Shown: positions 7,772 to 16,692 of the stretch, piece after piece | Layout: each line of letters begins with the position of its first letter | How positions within the stretch are numbered: position 1 is the stretch's first letter | Source: Gammaproteobacteria bacterium | Lineage (GTDB): Bacteria; Pseudomonadota; Gammaproteobacteria; UBA5861 | Length of the DNA: 64,000 nt | NCBI GenBank assembly: GCA_022360445.1 | Contig: JAKSCV010000036.1 | Location: 167,993-231,992 of the forward strand | Direction: 5' to 3' | Notes under the pieces: generated by a model | Seen by the model: the letters and a program-made list of their open reading frames with translations, nothing else | Told to the model about the DNA's origin: nothing | The model's database searches: none | Program-made: the position numbers and the translations under genes

Positions 7772-9775
7772 CTAGCCAATGTTTTTGGTCACCCCATTCC
7801 AGCTCGAAAGCAATGCCTGGAATTCGGGCTCTGGGCGAGGTTTGCTGATGTAATACCCTTGGGCCTCGTGGCACTTTAGTGTTTTCAGAAAGTTGTATTG
7901 TGCAATTTCTTCGATACCCTCTGCGACAACGCTGAGTTTTAAGCTTTGGCTCATAGCCAGGATAGCTTCGACAATGGCTTTATCGTCTGAATTGGTCAAT
8001 ATGTCCCGGATAAAGGAGCGGTCAATTTTGAGCTTATCAATAGGGAATTGCTTGAGCAGCAGGAGGGATGAGTACCCGGTGCCAAAGTCATCCACAGCGA
8101 TCACAAAGCCGATTTCGTGCAATTGGTTTAAAACGTCGACGGCATTTTCTGCGTCACGGGTCATGGATGACTCTGTCAATTCCAGTTCAAAGTGACGGGC
8201 ACTGACCTGTTCTTTGCGTAAAATATCAAGAAAGCGTGCAGGTAATGAGGGCTCAATTTGTGAGGGAGATAAATTGATCGCGATGGGTACGATCGGTTGA
8301 TGGGTTTGCTGCCATTCGCGAACTTGCTTGCAGGCCTCTCGAAAGACCCAGGCGCCGACTTCTTTAACCATACCGGATGTTTCGATGGCGTCAATAAACT
8401 CGCCGGGGGGGAGTATTCCGCGTGTCGGGTGCGCCCAGCGAAGCAGGGCTTCTGCACCTGTGATTTGATCGGTTTCCAAAGATACCTTTGCTTGATAAAA
8501 CAGGCAAAATTGATTGCTCAGATAGGCGGTTTTAAGCTCTTTTTCAAATAGCAGACTGTTGTGCCCGCGTACGTCCCGGGTGTTGGCTGAGTAGAGAGCG
8601 GTGTTGTTCCGCCCATCGTGTTTGGCCTGGTACATGGCCATCTCGGCCCGGTGGAGCAATGTGCGGACATTGATGGTGTTATCCGTAATGAGACACGAAC
8701 CCAAACTGAAATCGATGTCCAGCTTTTCGGAGGCAATTGCTGCTGAGTACGGCTTTGTCAGAGTCGACAAACAGCTTTTCATCAGGGTGATGGCATCACT
8801 ACGATTGAACTCACCGGCAATGAAAAAAGCAAACTCATCGCCCGTGATACGGGCCGTTGCGGTCAATTCTGGATGGTAATCGATCGTGTTTTTTAATGCG
8901 TCGCCATCAAACAGGTCGCGCAATCTGTCGGCGATGAGTTTCAGGAGCTTATGACCTGTTTGAAAGCTGTAAGCGCCATTGATGCGGTTGAAACCTTCGA
9001 TATCAATGTAGGCGATGATGCCTTGCTGATTACTGTCGATAGCGAGTGTGTTGCGTACATGCTGTAAAAAGGCTTTTGTGTTTAACAGTCCGGTGTGGAG
9101 GTCATGTGTGGTGTGATAGGCTAATTCTTTATTGCTCTGCTCAACTTTTTTAAAAAGTGTTTGACGTTGTTGCTCAACTTTTTGGTACAAAACGGTGTTT
9201 TCGTAGGCGTGAGCACCGTTAAATAAGATGACAGAAATGAGCTTTTTCATGGCCTCGGTCAAACGTTTTGACGCCGGTAGTGAGGCCACGAGCATGCCGT
9301 ATATCTGGCTGGGTGTTGCAAAGACACTTAGGACTGTTTTGTATTCAGGCTGCGTGGACGTAAAGATATGGGGTAAGTGGTAATTCAATGCCCAGGCAAA
9401 TTCGGCTTGGCGAATGGACGCATCAATTTCAGAGACTAATACGGCATATTGCTCAGGGGGTTCGCAAACCTGAAGCTCAAATTCCCCGGTTTCACGGTCA
9501 GCGATCATTAAACCCAGTGAGTCCAGTTCCGTAGCATCCGCGATGCTTCCGAGGATGCTCTTTAAAATGTTGATCGGGTCTTTTTGCTTGGTGCTGTCGC
9601 CATGAATAGCACTGACTTCTGACAGTTTGTCGAGTGAAATCAGGTGCCATCGGTTTTCTTTTTCCAATGCATCCATGCGTTTTTCGAGCCAGGTGGCTTC
9701 TTTTTGTAAAGCCTCCTTGTGAGCAGATAGGTGTTGCTCGGGGTTACTCTCTGAATGTCTATCAATGTGGCCCAT
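7772..9775 (-). CDS. GGDEF/EAL protein, probable c-di-GMP phosphodiesterase
   Basis: EAL domains hydrolyse cyclic di-GMP to pGpG. The 667 residues comprise a GAF-like N-terminal region (about 20-190), a coiled linker, a GGDEF domain (about 225-400) and an EAL domain (about 405-660). The diguanylate motif reads TGDEF at 311-315, so its first glycine is replaced, and no RxxD inhibitory site precedes it. The EAL domain looks complete: EALLR at 442-446, AINLS, ELTESS, DDFGTGYSS at 562-570, KIDRSFI and VAEGIE. Phosphodiesterase activity is therefore likely, and cyclase activity doubtful. No membrane segment is seen. It is the last of three genes, 3 bases after the HDOD stop. Confidence 0.9.
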   Translation of the reverse strand: MGHIDRHSESNPEQHLSAHKEALQKEATWLEKRMDALEKENRWHLISLDKLSEVSAIHGDSTKQKDPINILKSILGSIADATELDSLGLMIADRETGEFELQVCEPPEQYAVLVSEIDASIRQAEFAWALNYHLPHIFTSTQPEYKTVLSVFATPSQIYGMLVASLPASKRLTEAMKKLISVILFNGAHAYENTVLYQKVEQQRQTLFKKVEQSNKELAYHTTHDLHTGLLNTKAFLQHVRNTLAIDSNQQGIIAYIDIEGFNRINGAYSFQTGHKLLKLIADRLRDLFDGDALKNTIDYHPELTATARITGDEFAFFIAGEFNRSDAITLMKSCLSTLTKPYSAAIASEKLDIDFSLGSCLITDNTINVRTLLHRAEMAMYQAKHDGRNNTALYSANTRDVRGHNSLLFEKELKTAYLSNQFCLFYQAKVSLETDQITGAEALLRWAHPTRGILPPGEFIDAIETSGMVKEVGAWVFREACKQVREWQQTHQPIVPIAINLSPSQIEPSLPARFLDILRKEQVSARHFELELTESSMTRDAENAVDVLNQLHEIGFVIAVDDFGTGYSSLLLLKQFPIDKLKIDRSFIRDILTNSDDKAIVEAILAMSQSLKLSVVAEGIEEIAQYNFLKTLKCHEAQGYYISKPRPEPEFQALLSSWNGVTKNIG

Positions 9776-9778
9776 ACA

Positions 9779-10630
9779 TTATGCCGCTAAAAATACTTGT
9801 ATCGCGTCGATGTGCTGATTTTGTGTTTGCGTAATAATTTCTGGCAGTGACGATTCCTGTAGTTCACACAGATCCCAAGCGCTTTCATTGAGTCTGGGCA
9901 CCATACGTTGGCCGCTAATTCCCATTTTTGTGGCGATAACGATCAGGTCTGCAATATGCAGGGTAGCGGCAGCGAGCTGGTAATCGTTTGGAGCCGACTC
10001 GGGGTCATGGTGAAACAAAATGGGTTCTGTCAGGCTCAGTGGGATGTTCCAATGGGCCAGCAGTCCGGATCCTGCCATCGAGTGATCAAAACCTAAGGTC
10101 TGGTGTTCCAGGATATGAACAGCAATACCCGTTTGATCATGGTTTTCTAGAATCTGTTGCATGGCCTCGGGCTCTTGAAGAAAAAGCATGAGTAAACCCA
10201 AGTCATGGAACAGTGCGGCGACATAAAATTGCTCAATATTTTTCTCGCGCCGCCAAATGGCGATATTGCGGGCAGTGATGCCGCAGGCAATGCTGTGAGC
10301 CCAAAAATTCTTGAGGTCAATACCTTGTATTTTCATCCTGCTGAACTGCGTAATGACCGCTGTCGCTAGCACGAGGTCTCTAAGCTGCCGAGTGCCCACT
10401 TGCATAACCGCACGGTTGATACTAGTGATCTCGCTACCAAAGTTATACAGGCTGCTGTTTGCCAGGCGCAGTATTTGTGCAGCGGTATTGGGGTCCCGAT
10501 TGATAATAACCGCGATATCGTCGATCGATGAATCTGGGTCATCAATAGCTGATTGCAGTTCGTGATATATGCTCGGTAAAGAGGCCAGCTGGCTGGTTCG
10601 GGCAATGATGTCTTCCAGCGAGTCACTCAT
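9779..10630 (-). CDS. HDOD domain protein
   Basis: HDOD proteins are HD-like signalling proteins without proven catalysis. The 283-residue sequence carries the family block RDPNTAAQILRLANSSLYNFG followed by ITSINRAVMQVGTRQLRDLVLATAV, and an HDLG at ALFHDLGLLMLF. No second domain is evident. It overlaps the upstream 109-residue gene by 4 bases and ends 3 bases before the GGDEF/EAL gene, so all three are translationally coupled. Such proteins are often found with c-di-GMP enzymes and motility regulators. Its exact role is unknown. Confidence 0.88.
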   Translation of the reverse strand: MSDSLEDIIARTSQLASLPSIYHELQSAIDDPDSSIDDIAVIINRDPNTAAQILRLANSSLYNFGSEITSINRAVMQVGTRQLRDLVLATAVITQFSRMKIQGIDLKNFWAHSIACGITARNIAIWRREKNIEQFYVAALFHDLGLLMLFLQEPEAMQQILENHDQTGIAVHILEHQTLGFDHSMAGSGLLAHWNIPLSLTEPILFHHDPESAPNDYQLAAATLHIADLIVIATKMGISGQRMVPRLNESAWDLCELQESSLPEIITQTQNQHIDAIQVFLAA

Positions 10631-10956
10631 CCGTGTCCCTGCCCTTGTTGCACTAATTCTCTGTCTACGCAGATTTCAACGAGCATGCTGATCGCAGGGT
10701 GACTAAAGTCATTACCGTTAAAGTTCTTTTTCACTTCCTCTCTGACCAAGGCACGGATTTCTGGGTCAATGTCTTCTAGGCCATTCTCCTCGGCATCCGT
10801 GATACAAACCGTCGAAATACCCCAGGTTTGAAATATTTTTAAGTGGCGTTCTTCAATCTCACAGCCTGCTTTTAAGAGCAGCCGCCCGCTCCGGTCTTTG
10901 ACATCCGCAGCTAGAACAGAGCCGGTTTCTAGTTTGTCTAGGCTCACCTGATTCAT
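10627..10956 (-). CDS. Small conserved signalling-associated protein (function unknown)
   Basis: This 109-residue protein begins NQVSLDKLETGSVLAADVKDR and continues GRLLLKAGCEIEERHLKIFQTWGI. That pattern resembles short domains seen beside HDOD and HD-GYP proteins. The rest is acidic, and no membrane segment or cysteine motif is seen. It opens the minus-strand operon with the HDOD and GGDEF/EAL genes and overlaps the HDOD gene by 4 bases. A partner or adaptor role for the HDOD protein is plausible from the coupling, but I do not recognise a named function. Confidence 0.7.
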   Translation of the reverse strand: MNQVSLDKLETGSVLAADVKDRSGRLLLKAGCEIEERHLKIFQTWGISTVCITDAEENGLEDIDPEIRALVREEVKKNFNGNDFSHPAISMLVEICVDRELVQQGQGHG

Positions 10957-11064
10957 GTTGTCCCCATGGTGTATTACTTATGACAACTCACTTATCGGCC
11001 AGTGGTTTCTTTTTCTTTACGGGCGGAAAAGGTTCTGCTTGTTATTTTGTGAATTCAGAACGAC

Positions 11065-11092
11065 AAAAAAAATGGCGCGTGAGTGGGCGCCA
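11065..11092 (-). terminator. Rho-independent terminator after rlmI
   Basis: Read on the minus strand, TGGCGC, an 8-base loop and GCGCCA are followed directly by eight T. This is a good intrinsic terminator placed about 35 bases after the rlmI stop codon. Confidence 0.8.
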
Positions 11093-11102
11093 GAGGGGTA
11101 AA

Positions 11103-11118
11103 GCTTAATCAGGGGTTC
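11103..11118. repeat. Solitary copy of the MITE end sequence
   Basis: Sixteen bases (cttaatcaggggttcc) are identical to the right inverted end of the MITE-like element at 44474-44636. No matching left end is visible nearby, so this is either a decayed element or a chance match. It lies between the rlmI stop and its terminator. Confidence 0.45.
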
Positions 11119-11126
11119 CTTAGATG

Positions 11127-12317
11127 TTATGTGATCGCAGTCAGGCGGCTAAAAATAGCTTTGAGGTAGGCGGTTTCGGGCATGGCCGGGTGCATAGGGT
11201 GATCGGGCGCCTGATGGCCGTATTCGAGCACCTGTGCAAAACGCTTTTGTGCGTGTGCTGTTGATTGAACAACTCGCTGTAACGCGCTGGAAGGGAGATG
11301 CTGAGAGCAGCTGCAGGATACTAGAATACCCTCGGGAGCAAGTAAACGGCTGGCTTGCTGTGCCAATTTTTCATAACCTCTCAGGCCGGACCGAAAATCT
11401 TTCTTGCGTTTAATGAAAGCCGGTGGGTCAGTCACGATGACATCAAACTGTCTTTTTTCCTGCAATAGTTGCTCAAGCGCATCAAACGCTTTGCCACAAA
11501 TGCTTTCGAAGCGTTCGTTAACACCGTTCAGGCGAGCATTTTGGGTGGCCATGTCGATGGCCGGTTGAGAGGCGTCAATGGCTGTCACCGTGCGTGCGCC
11601 TGCTAGCAGCGCCGAGATAGACCAGCCGCCTGCATAACTGCAAACATCCAGTACTCGCTGATTGATAGCATAGTGCTTAAAGCGTTCCCGGTTAGTACGT
11701 TGATCATAAAACCAGCCCGTTTTTTGACCCTGTTTGTGGATAATTCGAAAGCGCGCTTCGCCCTCGTAGACTGACCATTCTTCAGGGACTTCACCGTGAG
11801 TTTCTTCACCCTCAGCTGTTAGTTGTTCTAGTGACCGCATGGCATTGTCATTTTGAATGAGCATTCCGGTCACACCCTTTATGTTTTGTAGGGTATCGAG
11901 CAGATCTGCTTTCACCGCCTCCATGCCGGCTGTGTTGATTTGAATGCTCAGAGTTTCTCCATAGCGGTCAACGACGAGACCTGGCAAAAAATCCCCTTCG
12001 CTATTGATGAGTCGGTAATAAGGTTTGGTATATAAAGATGCCCTTAACTTTAGAGCCGATGAGATGCGTTCAGCCAGTAAAGAACGATCAAGCGGTCTAC
12101 GTGTGTAGGCGTAAATCCGGGCGCAAATCAGAGAGTGAGGGTTGATGTAGGCCATGCCCAGAAACCGGTCGCGATGTGTATACAAAGCGACGTGTTCACC
12201 GGGTGCGAACTCTTTTAGGGGTGAGCGCCCGGTGTCGACCTCATTGCTGAAGACCCATAAATGACCAGCCAGGATGCGTTTTTCTTCACCTTTTTTGAGG
12301 TAGATAGGGTTAGCCAA
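11127..12317 (-). CDS. rlmI: 23S rRNA (cytosine1962-C5)-methyltransferase RlmI-like
   Basis: RlmI methylates C1962 of 23S rRNA using SAM. The protein has an N-terminal PUA-like region (KRILAGHLWVFSNEV), a middle domain with EGDFLPGLVVDRYG, the KTGWFYDQRTNRE block, a SAM-binding Rossmann fold (VLDVCSYAGGWS) and IVTDPPAF. VSCSCSQHL holds the catalytic cysteine region. An in-frame ATG at 12353 would give 408 residues. I prefer TTG 12317, because AGGA lies 8 bases upstream and the resulting start aligns with E. coli RlmI, giving 396 residues, the same length. A strong terminator follows the gene. Confidence 0.85.
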   Translation of the reverse strand: MANPIYLKKGEEKRILAGHLWVFSNEVDTGRSPLKEFAPGEHVALYTHRDRFLGMAYINPHSLICARIYAYTRRPLDRSLLAERISSALKLRASLYTKPYYRLINSEGDFLPGLVVDRYGETLSIQINTAGMEAVKADLLDTLQNIKGVTGMLIQNDNAMRSLEQLTAEGEETHGEVPEEWSVYEGEARFRIIHKQGQKTGWFYDQRTNRERFKHYAINQRVLDVCSYAGGWSISALLAGARTVTAIDASQPAIDMATQNARLNGVNERFESICGKAFDALEQLLQEKRQFDVIVTDPPAFIKRKKDFRSGLRGYEKLAQQASRLLAPEGILVSCSCSQHLPSSALQRVVQSTAHAQKRFAQVLEYGHQAPDHPMHPAMPETAYLKAIFSRLTAIT

Positions 12318-12400
12318 CGGTAAACATCCTGGATTGCAGTAAAAGAAGCGCATTGTAGCGCTCGAAAGAAGCGGAGCTCAACTTCGCAGTCCGTCATTCT

Positions 12401-13483
12401 TTATTCTTTGACGCCATGGGCAAGCAGCAAGGCCTGTAAGATTTGCTCGCGCTTATCCTTCGGGAGTGCCGCGATTTTTTCCGTCTCATGATAAAAGGCC
12501 AGTAAGTCGCCATTATTTTGGTCCAGTAGCTGTTGAAAAGCCGGAATATAACGGGTGTAAGTGGAGACAGAAGCCAAACGGGCATTATTCAGTGGCCGCG
12601 AAAACCACCGGTCATAGCCGGAGTAGCCTTGCCATTGGGTTGTTTTAATCTGTTGATACTGTTTTTGGAGTGTGGCGAAGATACGGGCCTTTTCCGCTAA
12701 GGCTGCTGTCGGTATCAAGTTTTGCGCATAGAGCGCTTCAAGCGCTTGGCGAGTGTCGTTCAATAAGCCGAGAAAGTCTCGGCGGCGCTGATAGCGCTCT
12801 TGCTCCTGGGTCAAAGTGTCAATATCCCCTTGTGCGCTGTACCATCGGGAGACTCCTTCGCGTTGGACAAAACTGGCAAAACTTTCGTTAAACGCGGAAC
12901 TGTCTTTGATGTAGAGCTTCTGATGCGCCAGTTCGTGCAAAATGATGCCAATCAGTGCAGGTTCTCGCCAGGCTATCATCGTGTTCAGTACAGGGTCATC
13001 AAACCAGCCGAGGGTTGAATAGGCGGCAGCGCCATTGATGGTCACATCATAACCTTGTTCAGCGAGCGAGTCCGCGTATGCCTGTGCGTCTTCCCGGCTG
13101 TGGTATCCTCGATAGGTCACGCAGCCGGCAATGGGGTAACACCAGGTCTTTGGCGTAAGTGATAGCGCTGGGGTGGCAACCACATTCCAGGCCACATAAG
13201 CTCGCCCGATATCTGCGTAGGAGAGGTAGCTGTCATTCTCTGGCAGATGAAGTGCCTCGCTAGCAAAGTGCCGGACTTCCTTTACCAATAGCAGCTTGTG
13301 GCGAAGATCCTCATCGATGCCGGTTTGCTCCAACCAGGCCTCAATGGGTTTTTGTTGGCTGATAATATCAAAATGGCCCTGAATGATGCGTGTGTAATAG
13401 CCAACAGTGCTGCACCCGCTTAAGGCTGCAATGCCGGCCGTGATGATGAGACCTCGAAAAAGTTGTGTTAACAGTGTGTTCAT
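12401..13483 (-). CDS. Predicted lipoprotein aminopeptidase (HELAHQ zinc peptidase)
   Basis: The 360-residue protein starts MNTLLTQLFRGLIITAGIAALSGC. The lipobox cysteine C24 predicts a lipoprotein on the periplasmic side. HELAHQ at 183-188 followed by FNESFA (E200) is a zinc-peptidase active site of the gluzincin pattern. It resembles the predicted-aminopeptidase family of proteobacteria; its substrate is unknown. The frame stays open upstream to 13747, but that extension lies antisense to cca and destroys the signal peptide, so ATG 13483 is taken. The divergent cca start is only 14 bases away. Confidence 0.85.
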   Translation of the reverse strand: MNTLLTQLFRGLIITAGIAALSGCSTVGYYTRIIQGHFDIISQQKPIEAWLEQTGIDEDLRHKLLLVKEVRHFASEALHLPENDSYLSYADIGRAYVAWNVVATPALSLTPKTWCYPIAGCVTYRGYHSREDAQAYADSLAEQGYDVTINGAAAYSTLGWFDDPVLNTMIAWREPALIGIILHELAHQKLYIKDSSAFNESFASFVQREGVSRWYSAQGDIDTLTQEQERYQRRRDFLGLLNDTRQALEALYAQNLIPTAALAEKARIFATLQKQYQQIKTTQWQGYSGYDRWFSRPLNNARLASVSTYTRYIPAFQQLLDQNNGDLLAFYHETEKIAALPKDKREQILQALLLAHGVKE

Positions 13484-13497
13484 CCGACAATTGTGGC

Positions 13498-14742
13498 ATG
13501 AAAATTTATCTTGTGGGTGGCGCGGTACGCGATGCTCTGCTTGACCTTCCGGTAAAAGAGCGCGATTGGGTGGTTGTTGGTGCCACTCGTGAGGCACTTC
13601 TGAAACTCGGATTTCTCCCTGTCGGAAAGGACTTTCCCGTTTTTCTTCACCCCAAGACACGTGAAGAGTACGCGCTGGCGAGAACTGAACGCAAAACAGC
13701 AGCCGGCTACCATGGTTTTGCTTTTGATGCGACTGATGCGGTGACATTGGAGGAGGATCTGCGGCGGCGAGATCTAACCATCAACGCCATGGCGCGCGAT
13801 GATCAGGGTACATTGATTGACCCCTATGGTGGGCAAGTGGATCTGGAACGGCGTTTATTGCGGCATGTCTCATCGGCGTTTGCTGAGGATCCGGTGCGCA
13901 TCTTGCGCGTTGCCCGGTTTGCTGCGCGCTATCAGCCGCTTGGTTTTCAAGTGGCCAAAGAGACCATGACGCTGATGAAGGCCATGGTCGACAATGGTGA
14001 AGTTGATGCCTTGACGCCTGAGCGGATTTGGCAAGAGCTGGTTCGGGCTCTGAGCGAGGCGAGCCCATCCCGGTTCTTTAAAATACTCAGGGCTTGTGGC
14101 GCATTGGCCGTTTTATTTCCAGAAATTAACCAGCTTTTTGGGATACCGCAGCGTGCTGATTATCACCCAGAGATTGATACCGGAGTGCATACTCTGATGG
14201 TATTGGAACAAACAGCAACATTAACCGATAGCCCTGCGGCCCGTTTTGCCGCCCTTTGCCACGATTTAGGTAAAGGAACAACACCTTCTGCCTTACTGCC
14301 CCGCCATCATGGTCATGAAGAACGAGGTGCGAAGCTGGTGCAAGCACTGTGTGATCGTTACCGTGCGCCTCGGGAATACCGAGATTTGGCGACACTTGCG
14401 GCCAGGTTTCACACACATTGTCACCGCGCGTTTGAATTAAAGCCGTCAACACTGCTGAAAACCCTGGGGCAACTGGATGCCTTGCGTAAACCCGCGCGTT
14501 TTGAGCAGTTCTTAAAGGTTTGCGAGGGTGATTCGCGAGGGCGAACAGGTTATGACAATCAGCCATACCCACAAGCTGACTACTTTCGCGCGGCGTTGGA
14601 TGAAATCAAGCAGGTTGATCCAGTACCGCTGGCAGCTGCGGGTTTTTTGGGTAAGCGCTTAGGTGATCGCTTAACGGAGATTCGTGTGGCGCGCCTTGAA
14701 GTTTTTAAGCAGAAAAACGCCTGGCAATATAATCGTCAATAA
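13498..14742 (+). CDS. cca: CCA-adding enzyme (tRNA nucleotidyltransferase) with HD domain
   Basis: The enzyme adds or repairs the 3' CCA end of tRNAs. The 414 residues follow the E. coli protein: [15 protein letters not shown], the catalytic region [35 protein letters not shown], and a C-terminal HD domain with CHDLGKG and RHHGHEERG. The HD domain gives phosphohydrolase activities in E. coli. ATG 13498 is chosen over an upstream GTG at 13465 because [12 protein letters not shown] is the family start. Its last 38 bases overlap the convergent ispG gene. The promoter must lie inside or across the neighbouring lipoprotein gene. Confidence 0.95.
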   Translation: MKIYLVGGAVRDALLDLPVKERDWVVVGATREALLKLGFLPVGKDFPVFLHPKTREEYALARTERKTAAGYHGFAFDATDAVTLEEDLRRRDLTINAMARDDQGTLIDPYGGQVDLERRLLRHVSSAFAEDPVRILRVARFAARYQPLGFQVAKETMTLMKAMVDNGEVDALTPERIWQELVRALSEASPSRFFKILRACGALAVLFPEINQLFGIPQRADYHPEIDTGVHTLMVLEQTATLTDSPAARFAALCHDLGKGTTPSALLPRHHGHEERGAKLVQALCDRYRAPREYRDLATLAARFHTHCHRAFELKPSTLLKTLGQLDALRKPARFEQFLKVCEGDSRGRTGYDNQPYPQADYFRAALDEIKQVDPVPLAAAGFLGKRLGDRLTEIRVARLEVFKQKNAWQYNRQ

Positions 14743-15916
14743 TTTGAATAAAGTCAGTCGCAATGGAGTCACCTTTTAGGGTTAACTTACGCTCACCATC
14801 TATGTAAACCGGGGCGTTGGGTTGCTCACCTGTACCGGGGAGGCTAATGCCAACGTCTGCGTGTTTGCTTTCTCCTGGGCCATTGACGATGCATCCCATG
14901 ACAGCCACTTTCATTTCTTCTACCCCAGGGTATTGGTTTTTCCAGATAGGCATTTGATCGCGAAGGTAGGCTTGAATGTCTTTGGAGAGAGATTGGAAAT
15001 ACGTGCTGTTGGTACGGCCGCATCCTGGGCAGGCGGTGACCATCGGTGTAAAGGATCTCAGACCCATTGTTTGCAAGATCTCTTGCGCAACGATGACTTC
15101 TTCTGTGCGGCTGCCGCCCGGCTCAGGCGTCAGGGAAATGCGGATCGTATCACCGATACCTTGTTGAAGCAGTACAGCAAGCGCTGCTGTTGAGGCGACG
15201 ATGCCTTTGGAACCCATGCCGGCCTCTGTCAGCCCGAGATGAAGTGCATAATCACAGGTTTGGGCCAGCTGCTGGTAGACAGCAATCAGGTCTTGCACGA
15301 TGCTCATCTTGCATGAAATGATGATCCTGTCTTTTCCCAGGCCGATTTCTTCTGCTCTTTTGGCGCTGTCCAGTGCTGAGCGAATGACCACTTGTCGATT
15401 AATGTCTTCCAGTGGTAATGGCTGGCTTTGACGCGCGTTCTCATCCAGCATCTGAGCGAGTAGTTCTTGGTCCATGCTGCCCCAGTTGGCACCGATACGC
15501 ACGGCTTTGTCGTACTGGCAAGCGATTTCAATCATGGTTGAAAAGTGCTCGTCGCGTTTTTTACCTTTGCCGACATTACCCGGATTAATACGGTATTTTT
15601 CAAGTGCCTGGGCGCAATCGGGGTGCTGGCTGAGGAGTCGGTGCCCATTGAAGTGGAAGTCGCCCACGAGTGGTGTGTCGTAGCCCATTTTATCCAGTTG
15701 TTCACGAATGTAGGGAACTGCGCGAGCCGCCTCCTCGGTGTTAACCGTGATACGAACAATCTCAGAGCCAGCTTTGGCCAGTTCAGCGCATTGAACAGCG
15801 GTACGAATGGCGTCTGCTGTATCTGTGTTGGTCATTGATTGAACAACCACCGGGTGGCCTCCGCCGACAATGACGGATCCAATTTTAACTGCTGAGGTTT
15901 GCCTGATTTTTTCCAT
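14705..15916 (-). CDS. ispG: 4-hydroxy-3-methylbut-2-en-1-yl diphosphate synthase IspG
   Basis: IspG is the Fe-S enzyme that reductively opens MEcPP to HMBPP in the MEP isoprenoid pathway. The 403 residues include [49 protein letters not shown] and the cluster cysteines in [10 protein letters not shown] and [12 protein letters not shown]. The flavodoxin-type bacterial form is indicated by its length and lack of an inserted domain. The mug gene ends 3 bases before its start codon, so the two are probably cotranscribed. In many gammaproteobacteria ispG follows pilF and rodZ; here it does not. Confidence 0.95.
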   Translation of the reverse strand: MEKIRQTSAVKIGSVIVGGGHPVVVQSMTNTDTADAIRTAVQCAELAKAGSEIVRITVNTEEAARAVPYIREQLDKMGYDTPLVGDFHFNGHRLLSQHPDCAQALEKYRINPGNVGKGKKRDEHFSTMIEIACQYDKAVRIGANWGSMDQELLAQMLDENARQSQPLPLEDINRQVVIRSALDSAKRAEEIGLGKDRIIISCKMSIVQDLIAVYQQLAQTCDYALHLGLTEAGMGSKGIVASTAALAVLLQQGIGDTIRISLTPEPGGSRTEEVIVAQEILQTMGLRSFTPMVTACPGCGRTNSTYFQSLSKDIQAYLRDQMPIWKNQYPGVEEMKVAVMGCIVNGPGESKHADVGISLPGTGEQPNAPVYIDGERKLTLKGDSIATDFIQIIDDYIARRFSA

Positions 15917-15919
15917 TGC

Positions 15920-16474
15920 TTATTCGTTTTTGTGATGTGTTTTTTTAAAATCTGCCAGCTTATTGTACCAGTCAATCAAGTTGGCCAGTGAGAAGGCGGC
16001 ATTCGCAGGGCTTGGGTTGGGGGTGACAAAGATCTGTGCGCTGCCGATGGGCCAGGGTTGTTCTCCCCAATCCACGCCACCCTTGATGTTTTCCGTCACG
16101 ACTAGATAATTTTTGTAAGCCACTTTGCCATGGAACCACACAATACGGGGTGAATATTTCAGGATTTTTTCTTTTAGAATGGGGCAGTCTGTGCGAAAGT
16201 CTGCACTGCGCAAGGCTGAGCCTTGTGATGTCGGGCGTTTGACGGTATCCGTAAAACCCATACGGTAGTCGGTCAAAAGTGTTTGCTGACTCTCAATAGA
16301 AGGTGTGAGTGGTTTGTCGATCAGGGCAGACGCGTTCAGTGCTTTCCAAAAGCGATTTTGTGGTGTGGCAAAATAGAAGCCAGCCTTGACAGCATTCAAT
16401 GAAGGGTTAAGGCCTACGGAGAGAATGTCCAGGTTTGGTGAGAGCAGATCAGGTAAAGTGGTCATTCCAGTCAT
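15920..16474 (-). CDS. mug: Mug-type mismatch-specific DNA glycosylase
   Basis: Mug removes uracil, and 3,N4-ethenocytosine, from mismatched DNA. The 184-residue sequence has the active-site block SVGLNPSLNAVKAGFYFATP followed by NRFWKALN, which matches the E. coli pattern GINPG through NRFWK. It also has the second motif VTPNPSPANA, where E. coli has NPSGLSR. The catalytic asparagine is kept. A second methionine at position 4 could be the start. It stands immediately before ispG. Its start is 28 bases from a divergent 61-residue gene. Confidence 0.88.
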   Translation of the reverse strand: MTGMTTLPDLLSPNLDILSVGLNPSLNAVKAGFYFATPQNRFWKALNASALIDKPLTPSIESQQTLLTDYRMGFTDTVKRPTSQGSALRSADFRTDCPILKEKILKYSPRIVWFHGKVAYKNYLVVTENIKGGVDWGEQPWPIGSAQIFVTPNPSPANAAFSLANLIDWYNKLADFKKTHHKNE

Positions 16475-16502
16475 TGCGGTTTAGTTTTCTGGGAGTGTAG
16501 TA

Positions 16503-16688
16503 ATGGGTGATGTTATCCCGTTTAAAAAGCCAAAAGCATCGGAAAAGCACAAAGGAAAATCTCTCTGCCGGAGCGGATTTCACAAATGGGAGATTGTTCA
16601 ATCACAGCAGTTTGATGTAAAAGCTGGAAAGCTGGTGACAGTTTACCGTTGTAAGCGATGCGGCAAGATAAAAACGGCCGCGCATTAA
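16503..16688 (+). CDS. Small conserved zinc-ribbon-like protein (61 residues)
   Basis: The product starts MGDVIPFKKPK and is rich in lysine. It has a CRSGFHKWE stretch and a C-terminal YRCKRCGKIK; the cysteines and histidine could bind one zinc. GGGAGTG lies 5 bases before the ATG, which supports translation. Similar short zinc-ribbon proteins are common in gammaproteobacteria, and their function is unknown. It lies between the divergent mug gene and the convergent flavin reductase-like gene, which ends 4 bases from its stop. Confidence 0.75.
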   Translation: MGDVIPFKKPKASEKHKGKSLCRSGFHKWEIVQSQQFDVKAGKLVTVYRCKRCGKIKTAAH

Positions 16689-16692
16689 CCGT

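Noticed and set aside
13465..13497. Upstream GTG start of cca
   Set aside because: It adds 11 residues that lie before the conserved [12 protein letters not shown] start.
13484..13747. Upstream extension of the lipoprotein peptidase frame
   Set aside because: It lies antisense to cca and would put the lipobox signal internally.
14126..14572. 148-codon minus-strand frame inside cca
   Set aside because: It lies antisense to strongly conserved cca sequence.
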